Assembly: GCF_900114645.1 (NCBI RefSeq)
Contig: NZ_FOTR01000001.1
Span: 558,001-622,000, forward strand
Direction: 5' to 3'
Source: Gracilibacillus orientalis
GTDB lineage: Bacteria > Bacillota > Bacilli > Bacillales > Amphibacillaceae
DNA length: 64,000 nt
The notes beneath the pieces are model-generated. The model was given only the letters and a program-made list of their open reading frames with translations, did no database searches and had not been told where the DNA came from. The position numbers and the translations under genes were made by a program. How positions within the stretch are numbered: position 1 is the first letter of the stretch; each line of letters starts with the position of its first letter. Of this stretch, positions 1 to 8,741 are shown one piece after another.

Positions 1-281
1 TTGCGCTCAACTAATGCTTCATAGGGACTGATATCAGTATTATTGAAAATATCAACTACCGTACGATCAATTGCAATAAACGTACCTGCCTCACGAATGT
101 TTTGGATCACACCTGATAATTTATTAGCGCTTTCATTTAATAGCGTCAGTTTTGCTTCACTAATCTCTTCAGAAGTAAAGTTAAAAAAATATTGATAAGA
201 AGAATAACTGACTCCTGCAAGAAAGAGAGCATTCACGAAAACGAAACATACAACCATCATCGTTTTTAATTTTCGAATCAT
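1..281 (-). CDS. Sensor histidine kinase, N-terminal part (cut by window edge)
   Basis: An open frame starts at an ATG at 281 and runs off the left edge. About 93 residues are visible. They begin with basic residues, followed by a hydrophobic segment at about residues 7-29 and then a polar, extracytoplasmic-looking region. This layout is typical of YesM-type kinases that sit next to carbohydrate ABC operons. No catalytic domain is in view, so the kinase call rests on architecture and on the sugar-importer genes just upstream on the same strand (310-3616). It could instead be another membrane sensor. Confidence 0.55.
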   Translation of the reverse strand, partial: MIRKLKTMMVVCFVFVNALFLAGVSYSSYQYFFNFTSEEISEAKLTLLNESANKLSGVIQNIREAGTFIAIDRTVVDIFNNTDISPYEALVER

Positions 282-309
282 GCATCCCCTCTTTCTTAGC
301 AAAATATGA

Positions 310-1152
310 CTACCCTTTAATACCGGTAGTAGCTATACCTTCCACAATATATCGTTGGAAAATGAAAAATACAGTTGTAATCGGGATTAGGGAAAGCACG
401 GACATTGCAAAAACAGATCCCCATGAGGACTCCCCTTGAGAGTCAAGGAATAAACGTAAACCTAATGGAACCGTAAAAGTATCAACAGTATTTAAATAGA
501 GAATTTGACTAAAAAAATCATCCCATGTCCAGATAAACGTAAAGATAGCTGTTGTAATTAACACAGGTACTGCCAATGGCATAATGATTCTCGTATAAAT
601 CTGGAAAATTCCACAACCATCCATAATCGCACTTTCATCTAACTCTCGTGGAATCCCTCTAAAGAATTGTACCATGAGAAAGATAAAAAAGGCATCCGTA
701 GCTAATAATTTTGGAACGGTTAATGGCAAAATAGTATTAATCCAATCTAAGTTATGGAAAATGGTATACTGTGGAATGAGTGTCGCATGTGCCGGTAACA
801 TAATAGTCATTAGCATACATGCAAACCACAGCTTTTTCAATGGAAATTTCAATCTAGCAAAGGCATATGCTGCCATGGAACAAGTGATAAGATTGGCAAG
901 TACCGCAATGATACTGATCATGAAAGAATTTTTAAAAAACTGACCAAAATTAACATTTCTTACTACATTCCAACCATTCGTATAGTTATCCAATGTCCAC
1001 TCTTTAGAAAAAATACTCGGAGATGAGAAGATAAGTGTTTCCGGTTTAAAGGAACTTGTAACCATCCATACCACCGGATATAACATAAATAACCCAAATA
1101 CGATAATGAACACGTGTGTTAAAATTTTGCTTGTATTGGTACTTTGATTCAT
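310..1152 (-). CDS. Carbohydrate ABC transporter permease (MalG/AraQ-type)
   Basis: This 280-residue inner-membrane permease has about six hydrophobic segments. The EAA-type cytoplasmic loop reads ESAIMDGCG followed by a proline (IIMPLAVPV), which contacts the ATPase. It is the second membrane subunit of a sugar importer. The ATG overlaps the upstream permease stop by one base (TAATG), and GGGGGG lies before it, so the two are translationally coupled. No ATPase gene is present in the cluster. The substrate cannot be read from the sequence; a sugar or oligosaccharide is likely from the family. Confidence 0.9.
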   Translation of the reverse strand: MNQSTNTSKILTHVFIIVFGLFMLYPVVWMVTSSFKPETLIFSSPSIFSKEWTLDNYTNGWNVVRNVNFGQFFKNSFMISIIAVLANLITCSMAAYAFARLKFPLKKLWFACMLMTIMLPAHATLIPQYTIFHNLDWINTILPLTVPKLLATDAFFIFLMVQFFRGIPRELDESAIMDGCGIFQIYTRIIMPLAVPVLITTAIFTFIWTWDDFFSQILYLNTVDTFTVPLGLRLFLDSQGESSWGSVFAMSVLSLIPITTVFFIFQRYIVEGIATTGIKG

Positions 1153-2099
1153 TACAATTTCCCCCCGTCTTCATAGTGCACCCAATATTTTGATGAGAAG
1201 AATATAAGCAGTGTCATTACACCTAATACAAACACTAATATCCATGCCATTGCAGAAGCATAACCCATTTCAAATTGAGTAAAACCTTTTTGATATAGAT
1301 AGAGGGTATAGAATAACGTCGAGTTAATCGGTCCACCTGTACCTTCACTAATAATAAAGGCTGAGGTAAACACTTGAATCGATTTAATTAATTCAATAAC
1401 TAAGTTAAAGAAAATTACTGGTGATAATAAGGGCAATGTGATTCGAAAGAATACCTGAGGTTTAGTTCCTCCATCTACTGCTGCCGCTTCATACAATTCT
1501 TTCGGTATTTGTTTTAATCCTGCTAAGAAAATAACCATCGAAGCACCAAATTGCCACGTTGCTAAAATAATGATCGTGCCTAATGCATAATCAGGATGTG
1601 AAATCCAACCTTGCCCCTGAATGTTAAAAAAGGCTAAGACTTGGTTGATTAACCCGTCAATCTCGAATAAATTTTTCCATAGAATCGCAATCGCAACACT
1701 TCCACCTAGTAACGAAGGCAGATAATATGTTGTACGGTAAAAACCTACTCCCATCATTTTTTTGTTTAATAATACTGCTACTAATAAAGCTGCAACCAAT
1801 TGTGTTGGTACTGCAACAAACACAAATGTTAAGGTAACTTTTGCGGAAGCAATCCATCGATCATCTTGGAACATCTCTTGAAAGTTCGCAAGACCTATCC
1901 ACTCTGGCGTACTTAATAAGTCAAAACGTGTAAAGGATAAATATAACGAACTGATCATCGGTCCTAATATTAATCCTAGAAAACCAATTAACCATGGTAA
2001 TAGAAATACATAGGCGGCTATATATTGCTTACGTCTTTCCTTGTTTATTTTCGATTTTTTCTTTATAGTTGTTGTTTCTAAAGCCTCTGAACCTTTCAA
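1152..2099 (-). CDS. Carbohydrate ABC transporter permease (MalF/UgpA-type)
   Basis: This 315-residue permease has a basic cytoplasmic N-terminus, then about six membrane segments. The EAA loop (ELYEAAAVDGGTKPQ followed by ITLPLLSP) is well kept. The start is a TTG at 2099 behind a strong GGAGGGG site; no better start lies nearby. It partners the permease at 310-1152 and the binding protein at 2255-3616. A hairpin between the binding protein and this gene probably lowers permease output relative to the binding protein. Confidence 0.9.
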   Translation of the reverse strand: MKGSEALETTTIKKKSKINKERRKQYIAAYVFLLPWLIGFLGLILGPMISSLYLSFTRFDLLSTPEWIGLANFQEMFQDDRWIASAKVTLTFVFVAVPTQLVAALLVAVLLNKKMMGVGFYRTTYYLPSLLGGSVAIAILWKNLFEIDGLINQVLAFFNIQGQGWISHPDYALGTIIILATWQFGASMVIFLAGLKQIPKELYEAAAVDGGTKPQVFFRITLPLLSPVIFFNLVIELIKSIQVFTSAFIISEGTGGPINSTLFYTLYLYQKGFTQFEMGYASAMAWILVFVLGVMTLLIFFSSKYWVHYEDGGKL

Positions 2100-2210
2100 T
2101 TGTCACCCCTCCTAATTTCGCTGATATTGAAGTCTTCATCTCAGCAAACCAATAACAGTTGATTTCCTGAAATTAAATATAGACCAAGACTTCAAAATGT
2201 AGATGGATGG

Positions 2211-2241
2211 AACAAAGTGACTCACACGGAGTCACTTTGTT
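2211..2241 (-). promoter_or_regulatory. Intercistronic stem-loop between binding protein and permease genes
   Basis: A perfect 12-bp stem (AACAAAGTGACT with its complement) and a 7-nt loop lie just downstream of the binding-protein stop. No long T-run follows, so partial termination or mRNA 3' end protection is more likely than full termination. Such hairpins commonly set a higher level of binding protein than permease. Confidence 0.6.
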
Positions 2242-2254
2242 ATCCAACTATTGA

Positions 2255-3616
2255 TTATTCCTCTTCCACTTCATATTTCTCAATATTGGAAAGTAGTTCC
2301 TCATAATACTCTTCTGAAGCTTCGTCTACTGATTGTTGTTCATAGTAAATGATTTGTTCTGTTTCAGTGAATAATTGCGTGTTTTCGTTGTAACCTGGTA
2401 AGTTTGGAACATATGGTGCATCTGATGTTTCACTTACTAAATCAATGTAAGAGTAAACAGCTTCATCTAATTCTGTTGCCTGATCAATTAAGTTTTTACG
2501 TACATCTGAGTTAACAGGTGCACCTCGATCATTACCTAATACTTCAGTTGCTTCGATGTTATTCACGAAGTAATCCATAAATTTTGCTGCCTCTTCTGGA
2601 TGCTCTGTATCCTTATACGCTGCGAAATACTGACTAGGTCTTAGCGAAACGCCATTTTTACCAGTCTCCGTATTAGAAGGATAAGGATATAATTCAAACT
2701 CATCCTCTGTCGCACCTGTATATGCACCTAACTGATTACTTGCAACAGACTCAATCGCAACATCACGTTGTACAATTAAAGATTGTTCCGGTGTTTGAGT
2801 TGCAGATACTTGTACTTCTGGAATTGCTGCTCCGCCGCTTTCACGAAGCTCCTTCCATAAGTTGAACCATTCTTTGACATCCTCTGCTTCAAACCCAATT
2901 TCACCATCTAAATAAGTGAATTTGTCTGTTTGTGACAAGAATACACCGAAGCCATCTTCCCCAAAGTCACCTGTACCATATGTTCCATCTAGATTCTCTG
3001 TTAATTGTGGTGTTAATTCTTTAAAATCTTCCCATGTCCACTCTTTACTTGGCATCGAAATCCCAGCTTCTTCAAAGGCTGTTTCATTTAATAATAACCC
3101 CCACGCCGTTGTGCCAAGTGTTATTCCAAATAATTGGTCATTAAATGTTGCAGACTCTAACATACTTTCACCATGTAGACTTGTATCTATTTCATTTCCA
3201 ACATAATCGTCTAATGGTAAAATTACGTCGCGAGCAACAAAGTCATTTAAGTTACCGCCAAATTGAATAACATCCGGAGCATTTCCTGCTGCCAATTGTG
3301 TATTTAATTTGTCAAAATAACCATCAAAACCGGAATATTCTGCCTCAATCGTTACATGAGGGTTTTCCTCCTCATACATTTCAATTACTTGTAATGTGCG
3401 GTCATGTCGTTCCTGACCACCCCACCATGCTACTCGTAAAGTTACTTCTTCTTTATCTGAAGCTTCTTCATCATTTTCTGTATCATTACTTTCTGTCTCT
3501 GTTGTGTCCTCAGATCCTGTATCTTCTTCATCTTCACTAGCAGAATCTGAACTGCAGGCTACAACCAAAGCAGTCAAAAATGCTAAAACTAAAAATAAGT
3601 ACCACTTTTTCATCAC
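2255..3616 (-). CDS. Sugar ABC transporter substrate-binding lipoprotein
   Basis: This 453-residue protein has a lipoprotein signal (hydrophobic core, then LVVAC with the lipidated Cys near residue 21). An acidic Asp/Glu/Ser/Thr linker of about 35 residues follows, then a family-1 extracellular solute-binding domain (VTLRVAWWGG near the start, PDVIQFGGNLNDF further on). The GTG at 3616 and the ATG after it both sit behind AAAGGGG. It would be anchored outside the membrane and deliver substrate to the permeases at 310-2099. The very acidic linker fits a salt-tolerant organism. Confidence 0.9.
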   Translation of the reverse strand: MMKKWYLFLVLAFLTALVVACSSDSASEDEEDTGSEDTTETESNDTENDEEASDKEEVTLRVAWWGGQERHDRTLQVIEMYEEENPHVTIEAEYSGFDGYFDKLNTQLAAGNAPDVIQFGGNLNDFVARDVILPLDDYVGNEIDTSLHGESMLESATFNDQLFGITLGTTAWGLLLNETAFEEAGISMPSKEWTWEDFKELTPQLTENLDGTYGTGDFGEDGFGVFLSQTDKFTYLDGEIGFEAEDVKEWFNLWKELRESGGAAIPEVQVSATQTPEQSLIVQRDVAIESVASNQLGAYTGATEDEFELYPYPSNTETGKNGVSLRPSQYFAAYKDTEHPEEAAKFMDYFVNNIEATEVLGNDRGAPVNSDVRKNLIDQATELDEAVYSYIDLVSETSDAPYVPNLPGYNENTQLFTETEQIIYYEQQSVDEASEEYYEELLSNIEKYEVEEE

Positions 3617-3657
3617 TAATAACCCCTTTCTTCATTAAGATACGTTTATTTTACATT

Positions 3658-3671
3658 GTAAGCCTTCACAA
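3658..3671. promoter_or_regulatory. Possible degenerate cre site
   Basis: TGTAAGCCTTCACA lies about 45 bp upstream of the binding-protein start. It matches the CcpA operator consensus TGNAARCGNWWNCA at all but one position (C where the core G should be). The missing core base makes this weak. It could be the operator of a local regulator instead. Confidence 0.3.
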
Positions 3672-3831
3672 ATGAATAAAGAAAAGTAAGGGCTTACATA
3701 AAATTTCTTAGGTTATTGCTTAAATTGGATAAGTTTGGACATGAATCCATGTGAGCTCGGTAGGTAAGCGGAACAGGGAAAACGTCCCATTTTTTATTTA
3801 AATTCATAAACATTTCTCATGTGCACATATT

Positions 3832-3934
3832 ATAAAGTGAAACTTCCATCAGTCGATTAGTGGGGGTTTTCTCATCCCTCACTTAGACTTTTTTGATTCT
3901 TCTAAGTCTTGTAGTGGGGGCTTACCGCGATAAT
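3832..3934. repeat. Diverged copy of the ATAAAGTGA...GTGGGGG intergenic repeat
   Basis: The stretch begins ATAAAGTGAAAC and contains AGTGGGGGTTTT near one third. It repeats TAGTGGGGGCTTACCGCGAT near its end. The order and ends resemble the repeat copies at 27679, 30803, 33326 and 35685, but the inside differs and carries its own small stem (CTTAGAC with its near complement). It is probably an old or sister-family copy. It sits in a 670-bp gene-poor gap together with a long palindrome. Confidence 0.4.
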
Positions 3935-3960
3935 CAAGCCATACAAAGGAGTTGAAAACC

Positions 3961-4059
3961 ATGCCAAAGAGGAAATATAACCTTAAAAATGTGAGGGCAA
4001 ATACAGAACGTAATTTCTTAGCGACGAATACCACGTTGCCACAACATAAAAGCAAGTGA
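3961..4059 (+). CDS. Possible 32-residue peptide, unrecognised
   Basis: An ATG preceded by AAAGGAG at good distance opens a 32-residue frame (MPKRKYNLKN...), basic and polar. It begins about 25 bp after the repeat at 3832-3934. I do not recognise it. It may be chance, or the surviving start of a lost gene or mobile element. Confidence 0.2.
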   Translation: MPKRKYNLKNVRANTERNFLATNTTLPQHKSK

Positions 4060-4080
4060 AAATAAAGTGTGTGATACGAA

Positions 4081-4120
4081 GTGCTGTTCCTTGGATAAAT
4101 ATTTATCCACGGAACAGCAC
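4081..4120. repeat. 40-bp palindrome (GTGCTGTTCC arms)
   Basis: GTGCTGTTCC pairs with GGAACAGCAC, and the inner TGGATAAATATTTATCCA is itself a perfect palindrome, with one mismatch between the two blocks. It could form a 19-bp stem on either strand. No T-run follows, and no gene ends close to it. It may be a protein-binding site or a remnant of the nearby repeat. Confidence 0.5.
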
Positions 4121-4275
4121 CTTTATCCCATAAAGATAGAAGATTCATTATCCTTCTTCATGTTCGAATAATGATCCCGTCAAAGCCATAATCGCATGTC
4201 TTCATTTCACTCCATCCTTACAATTTTTTCTGCCTCGTGGAAATTTAATGCTTTCCTATCGCTTCAAAGAGAAAA

Positions 4276-4300
4276 AGAAGGCCATTTTACTTAGCCTTCT
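4276..4300 (-). terminator. Terminator of the minus-strand Yes/Lpl operon
   Basis: AGAAGGC and GCCTTCT form a stem overlapping the stop codon of the oxidoreductase. On the minus strand a T-rich run (TTTTTCTCTTTG) follows. Confidence 0.5.
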
Positions 4301-5416
4301 CTTTCTTTTTCCATTATTTTATTTAGTTTTTCAAGATAAAGCGATTGGTCAAAAGGTATGTCCACTTCTCGTTGCAACCAATCTGATAAATAGATTGCAT
4401 TAATCAGCTCTACATTGCGTTCGCCGTCTTCTCTTGTGGCATATAATGGAGCATTTTCTGTTATGCTTTCACTAAAATTTTTCATTATATTGACATATGG
4501 ATTTTGTCCCCTATCATGAAACTCAAAAACCTTTTCCTGGTAACGTGGAGCATTCTCCTCAATAGCCTTAAATGCTGAGATATCCAAATCCTTACTCCAG
4601 AGTTGTTCCTCCTGTTCAAACACCTTCATATTCATGGAATCACCGTTTTCTATAATGATCTTTCCTTTATCACCAAGAATCTCCAGTCGGTCTGTCCCAA
4701 AAAAGTCATGGGTTCGAGTAGTGAAAACACCTGACATACCGTTAGCATAGCTAAGAACAGCTGTAACATCATCATCTACAGTAATGTTTCGTTGTGACCC
4801 ATATTTAAGATGAGCATACACTTTTTGGGGCATACCAAATAACCAGGCTATTAAATCAATATGGTGTGAAGCTTGATTGATTAATATACCGCCACCTTCC
4901 CCATTCCATGTAGCACGCCAATCATTCTGTTCGTAATAAGCCTGAGGACGCCATGTTTTTGCCGCAGTCCATTGCCAATTTCTTATCTTACCGATAGCAT
5001 TATCCGCCAATAAATCCTTTAACTTCTGATAAGCAGGCTTCGACCGTTGATTAAAGATGAGTCCGAAGTATATCTTCAGCTAATTGCCTTAGTGGTTCAA
5101 GCTCTTTTGTATGTACACTCAGCGGTTTTTCAACTAATACATGTTTGTTATGCAATAGTGCTTCAGTGGTCATTTCTACATGCTGAAAATGCGGTACACA
5201 AATGATAACAGCATCGATAGCATCATCTTGTAATAAATCTCGATAATCCTGATAAAACAGCACCTCTGTAAAATGCTCTTGTACATAGTCCCGTTTATCA
5301 CAACTACGTGAACTAATTGCTGTTAATTCCATACCTTTTACTTGTCCATCATAAATTAGCGATGCATATTTGGAGCCTTGTAGGCCGAGTCCAACGATTC
5401 CTACTTTAATTGGCAA
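4291..5416 (-). pseudogene. Gfo/Idh/MocA-type oxidoreductase, frameshifted
   Basis: Two frames together make one protein. The upstream frame (5416 to 5051, TTG start behind AGGAGG) gives the Rossmann NAD(P) motif GIVGLGLQGSKYA and the family signature EKPLS. It hits a stop after about 121 residues. The downstream frame continues without a start of its own (FGLIFNQRS and onward to GEGGGILINQASHHIDLIAW) to 4291. The switch lies near 5065-5085 and needs a one-base frame change; a few residues may also be missing. It is the last gene of the glycosidase operon and probably oxidised or epimerised a released sugar. A sequencing error remains possible. Confidence 0.75.
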
Positions 5417-5494
5417 CGTCTATTACCTCCTTTTCACAGTAATGGCTTAGATAACTGAATATACAGATCCTCACTAACCTATCACTTACCCTAA

Positions 5495-7177
5495 TTAGGT
5501 CCATTTATTTTTGATACTTTGATAGGTTTGTTTTGGTTGACGGTAGCTGTTAACGATCCCTTTGTTGTTTTGAGTTCCTGCTCTTGTCATAAACCATTCT
5601 TCTTCAGTTACTCGACAGTCGGCAAATTGCCAGATGAACATACCGGAGATGTAATCTTTTTTCATATAAGCATCCAAATTCGCCTCAATAACCATTGCCT
5701 GTCTTTCTTCTGTCCCTTTTACTGCTGTTGGGGACCGATATCCATATAATCCATCCGCACCAAACTCACTCATAATCATTGGCTTTCCTTTTCCACCTAA
5801 TTCATCTGCCCACTTTCTTGCTTGATCAGCTAACTCACTAGGATCTTCATCTGTATACCATTGGGGATATAAATTAAAAGAGACAATATCTACCAAATCA
5901 AAACAAAGTTCCGCTGCTCGATGATGAGAGGCAAAAGTTAGCGGACGACTCTGGTCGAGAGTACGAATTTGTTCCAACTGTTCCTGATACATCTCACGTC
6001 CCTGTTCGGTATTACTCGCACATTCGTTTAAAATTCCCCACATAATAATAGATGGATGATTATAATGGTTCTCTACCATTTCTCGATTCACCTGTTCACA
6101 CTGCTTACGGAAAAGTGGATGCTGCATTCGCTCTAAACTTAAACCACGAGCATGATTTTCCTCCCAGACAAGCAATCCCATCTCATCACATATGTCGAGA
6201 AAAAGCTCATCATTTGGATAATGACTAGTGCGAACAGCATTTGCCCCAATATCCTTCATTAATTCTAAATCTTTAACCATCAAACTGAACGGAAAAGAAG
6301 CACCGACAATTGCATGGTCCTCATGACGGTTAAATCCTTGTAAAACAACATTTTCACCATTTACTTGGATCTTTCCATTTTCCGTTGTAATTTCCCGAAA
6401 ACCAATCCGCTCTATATAATCGTCAATAACTATTTCATTTGTTTTGTTTACAATTTGAAGTTCTAACTCATATAAATGAGGGTTATCCGGTGACCATGCA
6501 GACACATCCAAATCTTCTATTGAATGAGTAACCTTTAAGTGTTTTGATTTGCCATTTTGCTTTATATCAGTAGCAAATGATTGATTAGCAATCTTCCCCT
6601 TGAGATAGTAACTGTCTGAGGAATTTTCCAATAATTCAATATCAACCTCTAACTCCAGTTTCCAACTCTCTCCTTCGTTGACAGGAACACTTTTTACTTG
6701 ATTTACCATTACATTGTCAATCCACTCGATCGCAACAGGACGTATGATTCCACCATAGGTATAATAATCATTAGGAATATGCAATGATGATTGGTCCGTG
6801 AAACGATTGTCAACCATGATGACCAACTCATGCTCGCCTGCTTTCACATTTTTTATTACATGAGAGAAAGGGGTATAAGCATTATAGTGAGTCGTAACAT
6901 AACTTCCATCTAAATATATTTCAGCAGTATGACTAATTCCCTTACAAACCAGATGTAAATGCGTTTCATTTTTTATCATGATCTGTTTACGATAGACTGC
7001 TTTGCCACGATAATTGGCAAAGGAAGGGTGTGATTCCCAGCAACCTGGAACAGGCAATTGATAATCATAACCCTCTACGTCCTCCACTTTACTGTTCTCA
7101 TCCATAGGCTGAAAATCCCATATGCCATCTAATTCCTGATACTTTCTTACATAATGGTGTTGAAACAAACGTATCAT
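5495..7177 (-). CDS. Glycoside hydrolase family 2 (beta-galactosidase/beta-glucuronidase type)
   Basis: This 560-residue enzyme has no signal peptide, so it acts in the cytoplasm on imported oligosaccharides. It has an N-terminal sugar-binding jelly-roll domain (about 1-165), an immunoglobulin-like domain (about 170-265) and a TIM barrel. The acid/base Glu is in WGILNECAS (about E385) and the nucleophile Glu in MSEFGADG (about E471). Its length is close to bacterial beta-glucuronidases, so a glucuronide or galactoside could be the substrate. Its ATG overlaps the yesL-like stop (ATGA), which indicates coupling. Confidence 0.88.
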   Translation of the reverse strand: MIRLFQHHYVRKYQELDGIWDFQPMDENSKVEDVEGYDYQLPVPGCWESHPSFANYRGKAVYRKQIMIKNETHLHLVCKGISHTAEIYLDGSYVTTHYNAYTPFSHVIKNVKAGEHELVIMVDNRFTDQSSLHIPNDYYTYGGIIRPVAIEWIDNVMVNQVKSVPVNEGESWKLELEVDIELLENSSDSYYLKGKIANQSFATDIKQNGKSKHLKVTHSIEDLDVSAWSPDNPHLYELELQIVNKTNEIVIDDYIERIGFREITTENGKIQVNGENVVLQGFNRHEDHAIVGASFPFSLMVKDLELMKDIGANAVRTSHYPNDELFLDICDEMGLLVWEENHARGLSLERMQHPLFRKQCEQVNREMVENHYNHPSIIMWGILNECASNTEQGREMYQEQLEQIRTLDQSRPLTFASHHRAAELCFDLVDIVSFNLYPQWYTDEDPSELADQARKWADELGGKGKPMIMSEFGADGLYGYRSPTAVKGTEERQAMVIEANLDAYMKKDYISGMFIWQFADCRVTEEEWFMTRAGTQNNKGIVNSYRQPKQTYQSIKNKWT

Positions 7178-7824
7178 AATGTGACTTCCTTTCGCTCTAT
7201 TTCTTGTATAAGGGTAACTTTTTCAAACGTTTTCAAACTAAAATGCATGACAATCAACACGAAACCACTTAGACCGCAAACTGGAATAAATCCTGGTATC
7301 GTCTTCATCATCATACAAAACATTGAAACCGTTATCAACATTAATACTGTATTTAACGGAGAAATAAATAAAAGTAAAAATGCATGCTTTAAAACAGAAA
7401 AGAAAGAAGACCGAAAATGGATATATATAGGAATGATAAATAAACATAGAAATAGGAACAATACAAAAATTGTTAAAATAGGAAAATAGCTTAATTGCAC
7501 CAGTGAATGATTGATCACATCCGCAATCGTTAAATTAATATATAACAATAAACCAATCAATGTTAATAGCCAACCAACTCCATTACTTTTAAAAAATTCC
7601 TGTTTAAAAACGGTATAGAAATTTTTTGTTATTTTAATATCACTGTAACCTGTTAACCATTTTCTCACAATATAAAAAGTAGCTGTCATGGCTGGAAACA
7701 ACCCGAAAAAAATCAGTCCCAGCAAGCTAAAGGTTATAGCTAACATATTTAAATAGACCACTCTTAAAACAAACTCAGCAAAATAGTACATCCGCTCCAT
7801 TCCTGTCATATTCAATCCCGTCAC
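7174..7824 (-). CDS. yesL: YesL-like membrane protein (DUF624)
   Basis: A 216-residue protein with about five hydrophobic helices and the start typical of the YesL family (a short polar lead, then YFAEFVLRVVYLN, and a GLFPAMTATF motif). Its biochemical role is unknown. In Bacillus it lies beside YesM/YesN kinases and Lpl/Yes ABC importers, as here. It lies 8 bp downstream of the permease at 7833-8723 and overlaps the GH2 gene. Membrane assembly or a modulatory role in oligosaccharide uptake is inference. Confidence 0.8.
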   Translation of the reverse strand: MTGLNMTGMERMYYFAEFVLRVVYLNMLAITFSLLGLIFFGLFPAMTATFYIVRKWLTGYSDIKITKNFYTVFKQEFFKSNGVGWLLTLIGLLLYINLTIADVINHSLVQLSYFPILTIFVLFLFLCLFIIPIYIHFRSSFFSVLKHAFLLLFISPLNTVLMLITVSMFCMMMKTIPGFIPVCGLSGFVLIVMHFSLKTFEKVTLIQEIERKEVTL

Positions 7825-7832
7825 TCCCCTTC

Positions 7833-8723
7833 CTACTCTTTTACAGATCCTAATGTGATTCCATGAATAAAGTATTTTTGTAAAAATGGATACACTACTA
7901 ATACGGGAATCATCGCAATAAAGATTTTGGCAGCATCTAACGTTCTATTTGATAATTCACTCATTCGTTTATATTGATCCTCTGTCATCGTAGAAGGATC
8001 CACCGAAACAACCAGTTGTTGAATATATGTCTGTAATGGATAAAATTCCTCTCTTGTCATGAAAATAAGGCCATACAAAAACTCATTCCAATGATAGACA
8101 ATACTGAAAAGCGAAACTGTCGCGAGAACCGGAATAGATAACGGAATAAATAATTTGGTTAAAATATACCATGGACCTGCGCCATCTACTAAAGCAGCCT
8201 CCTCTAAGGAAGAAGGAAGATTTCTAAAAAAGTTAATGGTGAGGATGATATTAAACACAATCGTCTGGGCACCACCAACTAAAACTAAAGCCCATACACT
8301 ATTCATTAACCCATAGGCTTTCACCGTGAGATAGAGAGGGATCAATCCACCATTAAATAACATTGTAAAAATCAACGTCCACATTAATACATTACGTCCT
8401 TTGAAATCTTTAACGGTCTTAGATAATGGATAAGCCATAAGAGGCACGATTATAAAGTTAAGTCCTGCTCCTAAGACAACCCGTTGTATCGATATCCAAA
8501 AGGATTTAAAAAATTGACTATCCTGTAATAACTGCTGATAGGAATTAAAATTAAATTCAACTGGCCATAAGGCAACAGCACCAGCTGCTGCAGCTGTTTT
8601 GGAGCTGAAAGATAAAGATAACGTATACCATAAAGGTAAGACACAAGTAAGCGCAATCGCTACTAATATACTAATCAAAACAGCATCCGCTATTTTGGAA
8701 GATAATGATTTACTTCTTAACAT
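7833..8723 (-). CDS. LplC/YtcP-type carbohydrate ABC permease
   Basis: A 296-residue permease with six predicted membrane segments, the EAA loop (LEEAALVDGAGPWYI followed by IPLSIPV) and the family ending HGITLGSVKE. The insertion before the last helix (SVDPSTMTEDQYKRMSELSN) is typical of the LplC branch used for complex plant-derived oligosaccharides. It pairs with the LplB-type permease at 8742-9632 and the lipoprotein at 9770-11473. No ATPase is encoded nearby. Confidence 0.9.
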   Translation of the reverse strand: MLRSKSLSSKIADAVLISILVAIALTCVLPLWYTLSLSFSSKTAAAAGAVALWPVEFNFNSYQQLLQDSQFFKSFWISIQRVVLGAGLNFIIVPLMAYPLSKTVKDFKGRNVLMWTLIFTMLFNGGLIPLYLTVKAYGLMNSVWALVLVGGAQTIVFNIILTINFFRNLPSSLEEAALVDGAGPWYILTKLFIPLSIPVLATVSLFSIVYHWNEFLYGLIFMTREEFYPLQTYIQQLVVSVDPSTMTEDQYKRMSELSNRTLDAAKIFIAMIPVLVVYPFLQKYFIHGITLGSVKE

Positions 8724-8741
8724 ATGCTTTTGACCCCTCTC

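Noticed and set aside
3879-4148. An 89-codon minus-strand frame in the gap after the first binding protein
   Set aside because: It runs through the repeat and the palindrome, has no ribosome site and an implausible composition.
7154-7489. Plus-strand frame opposite the yesL-like gene
   Set aside because: It lies wholly antisense to a clear membrane-protein gene, and its hydrophobicity mirrors that gene.
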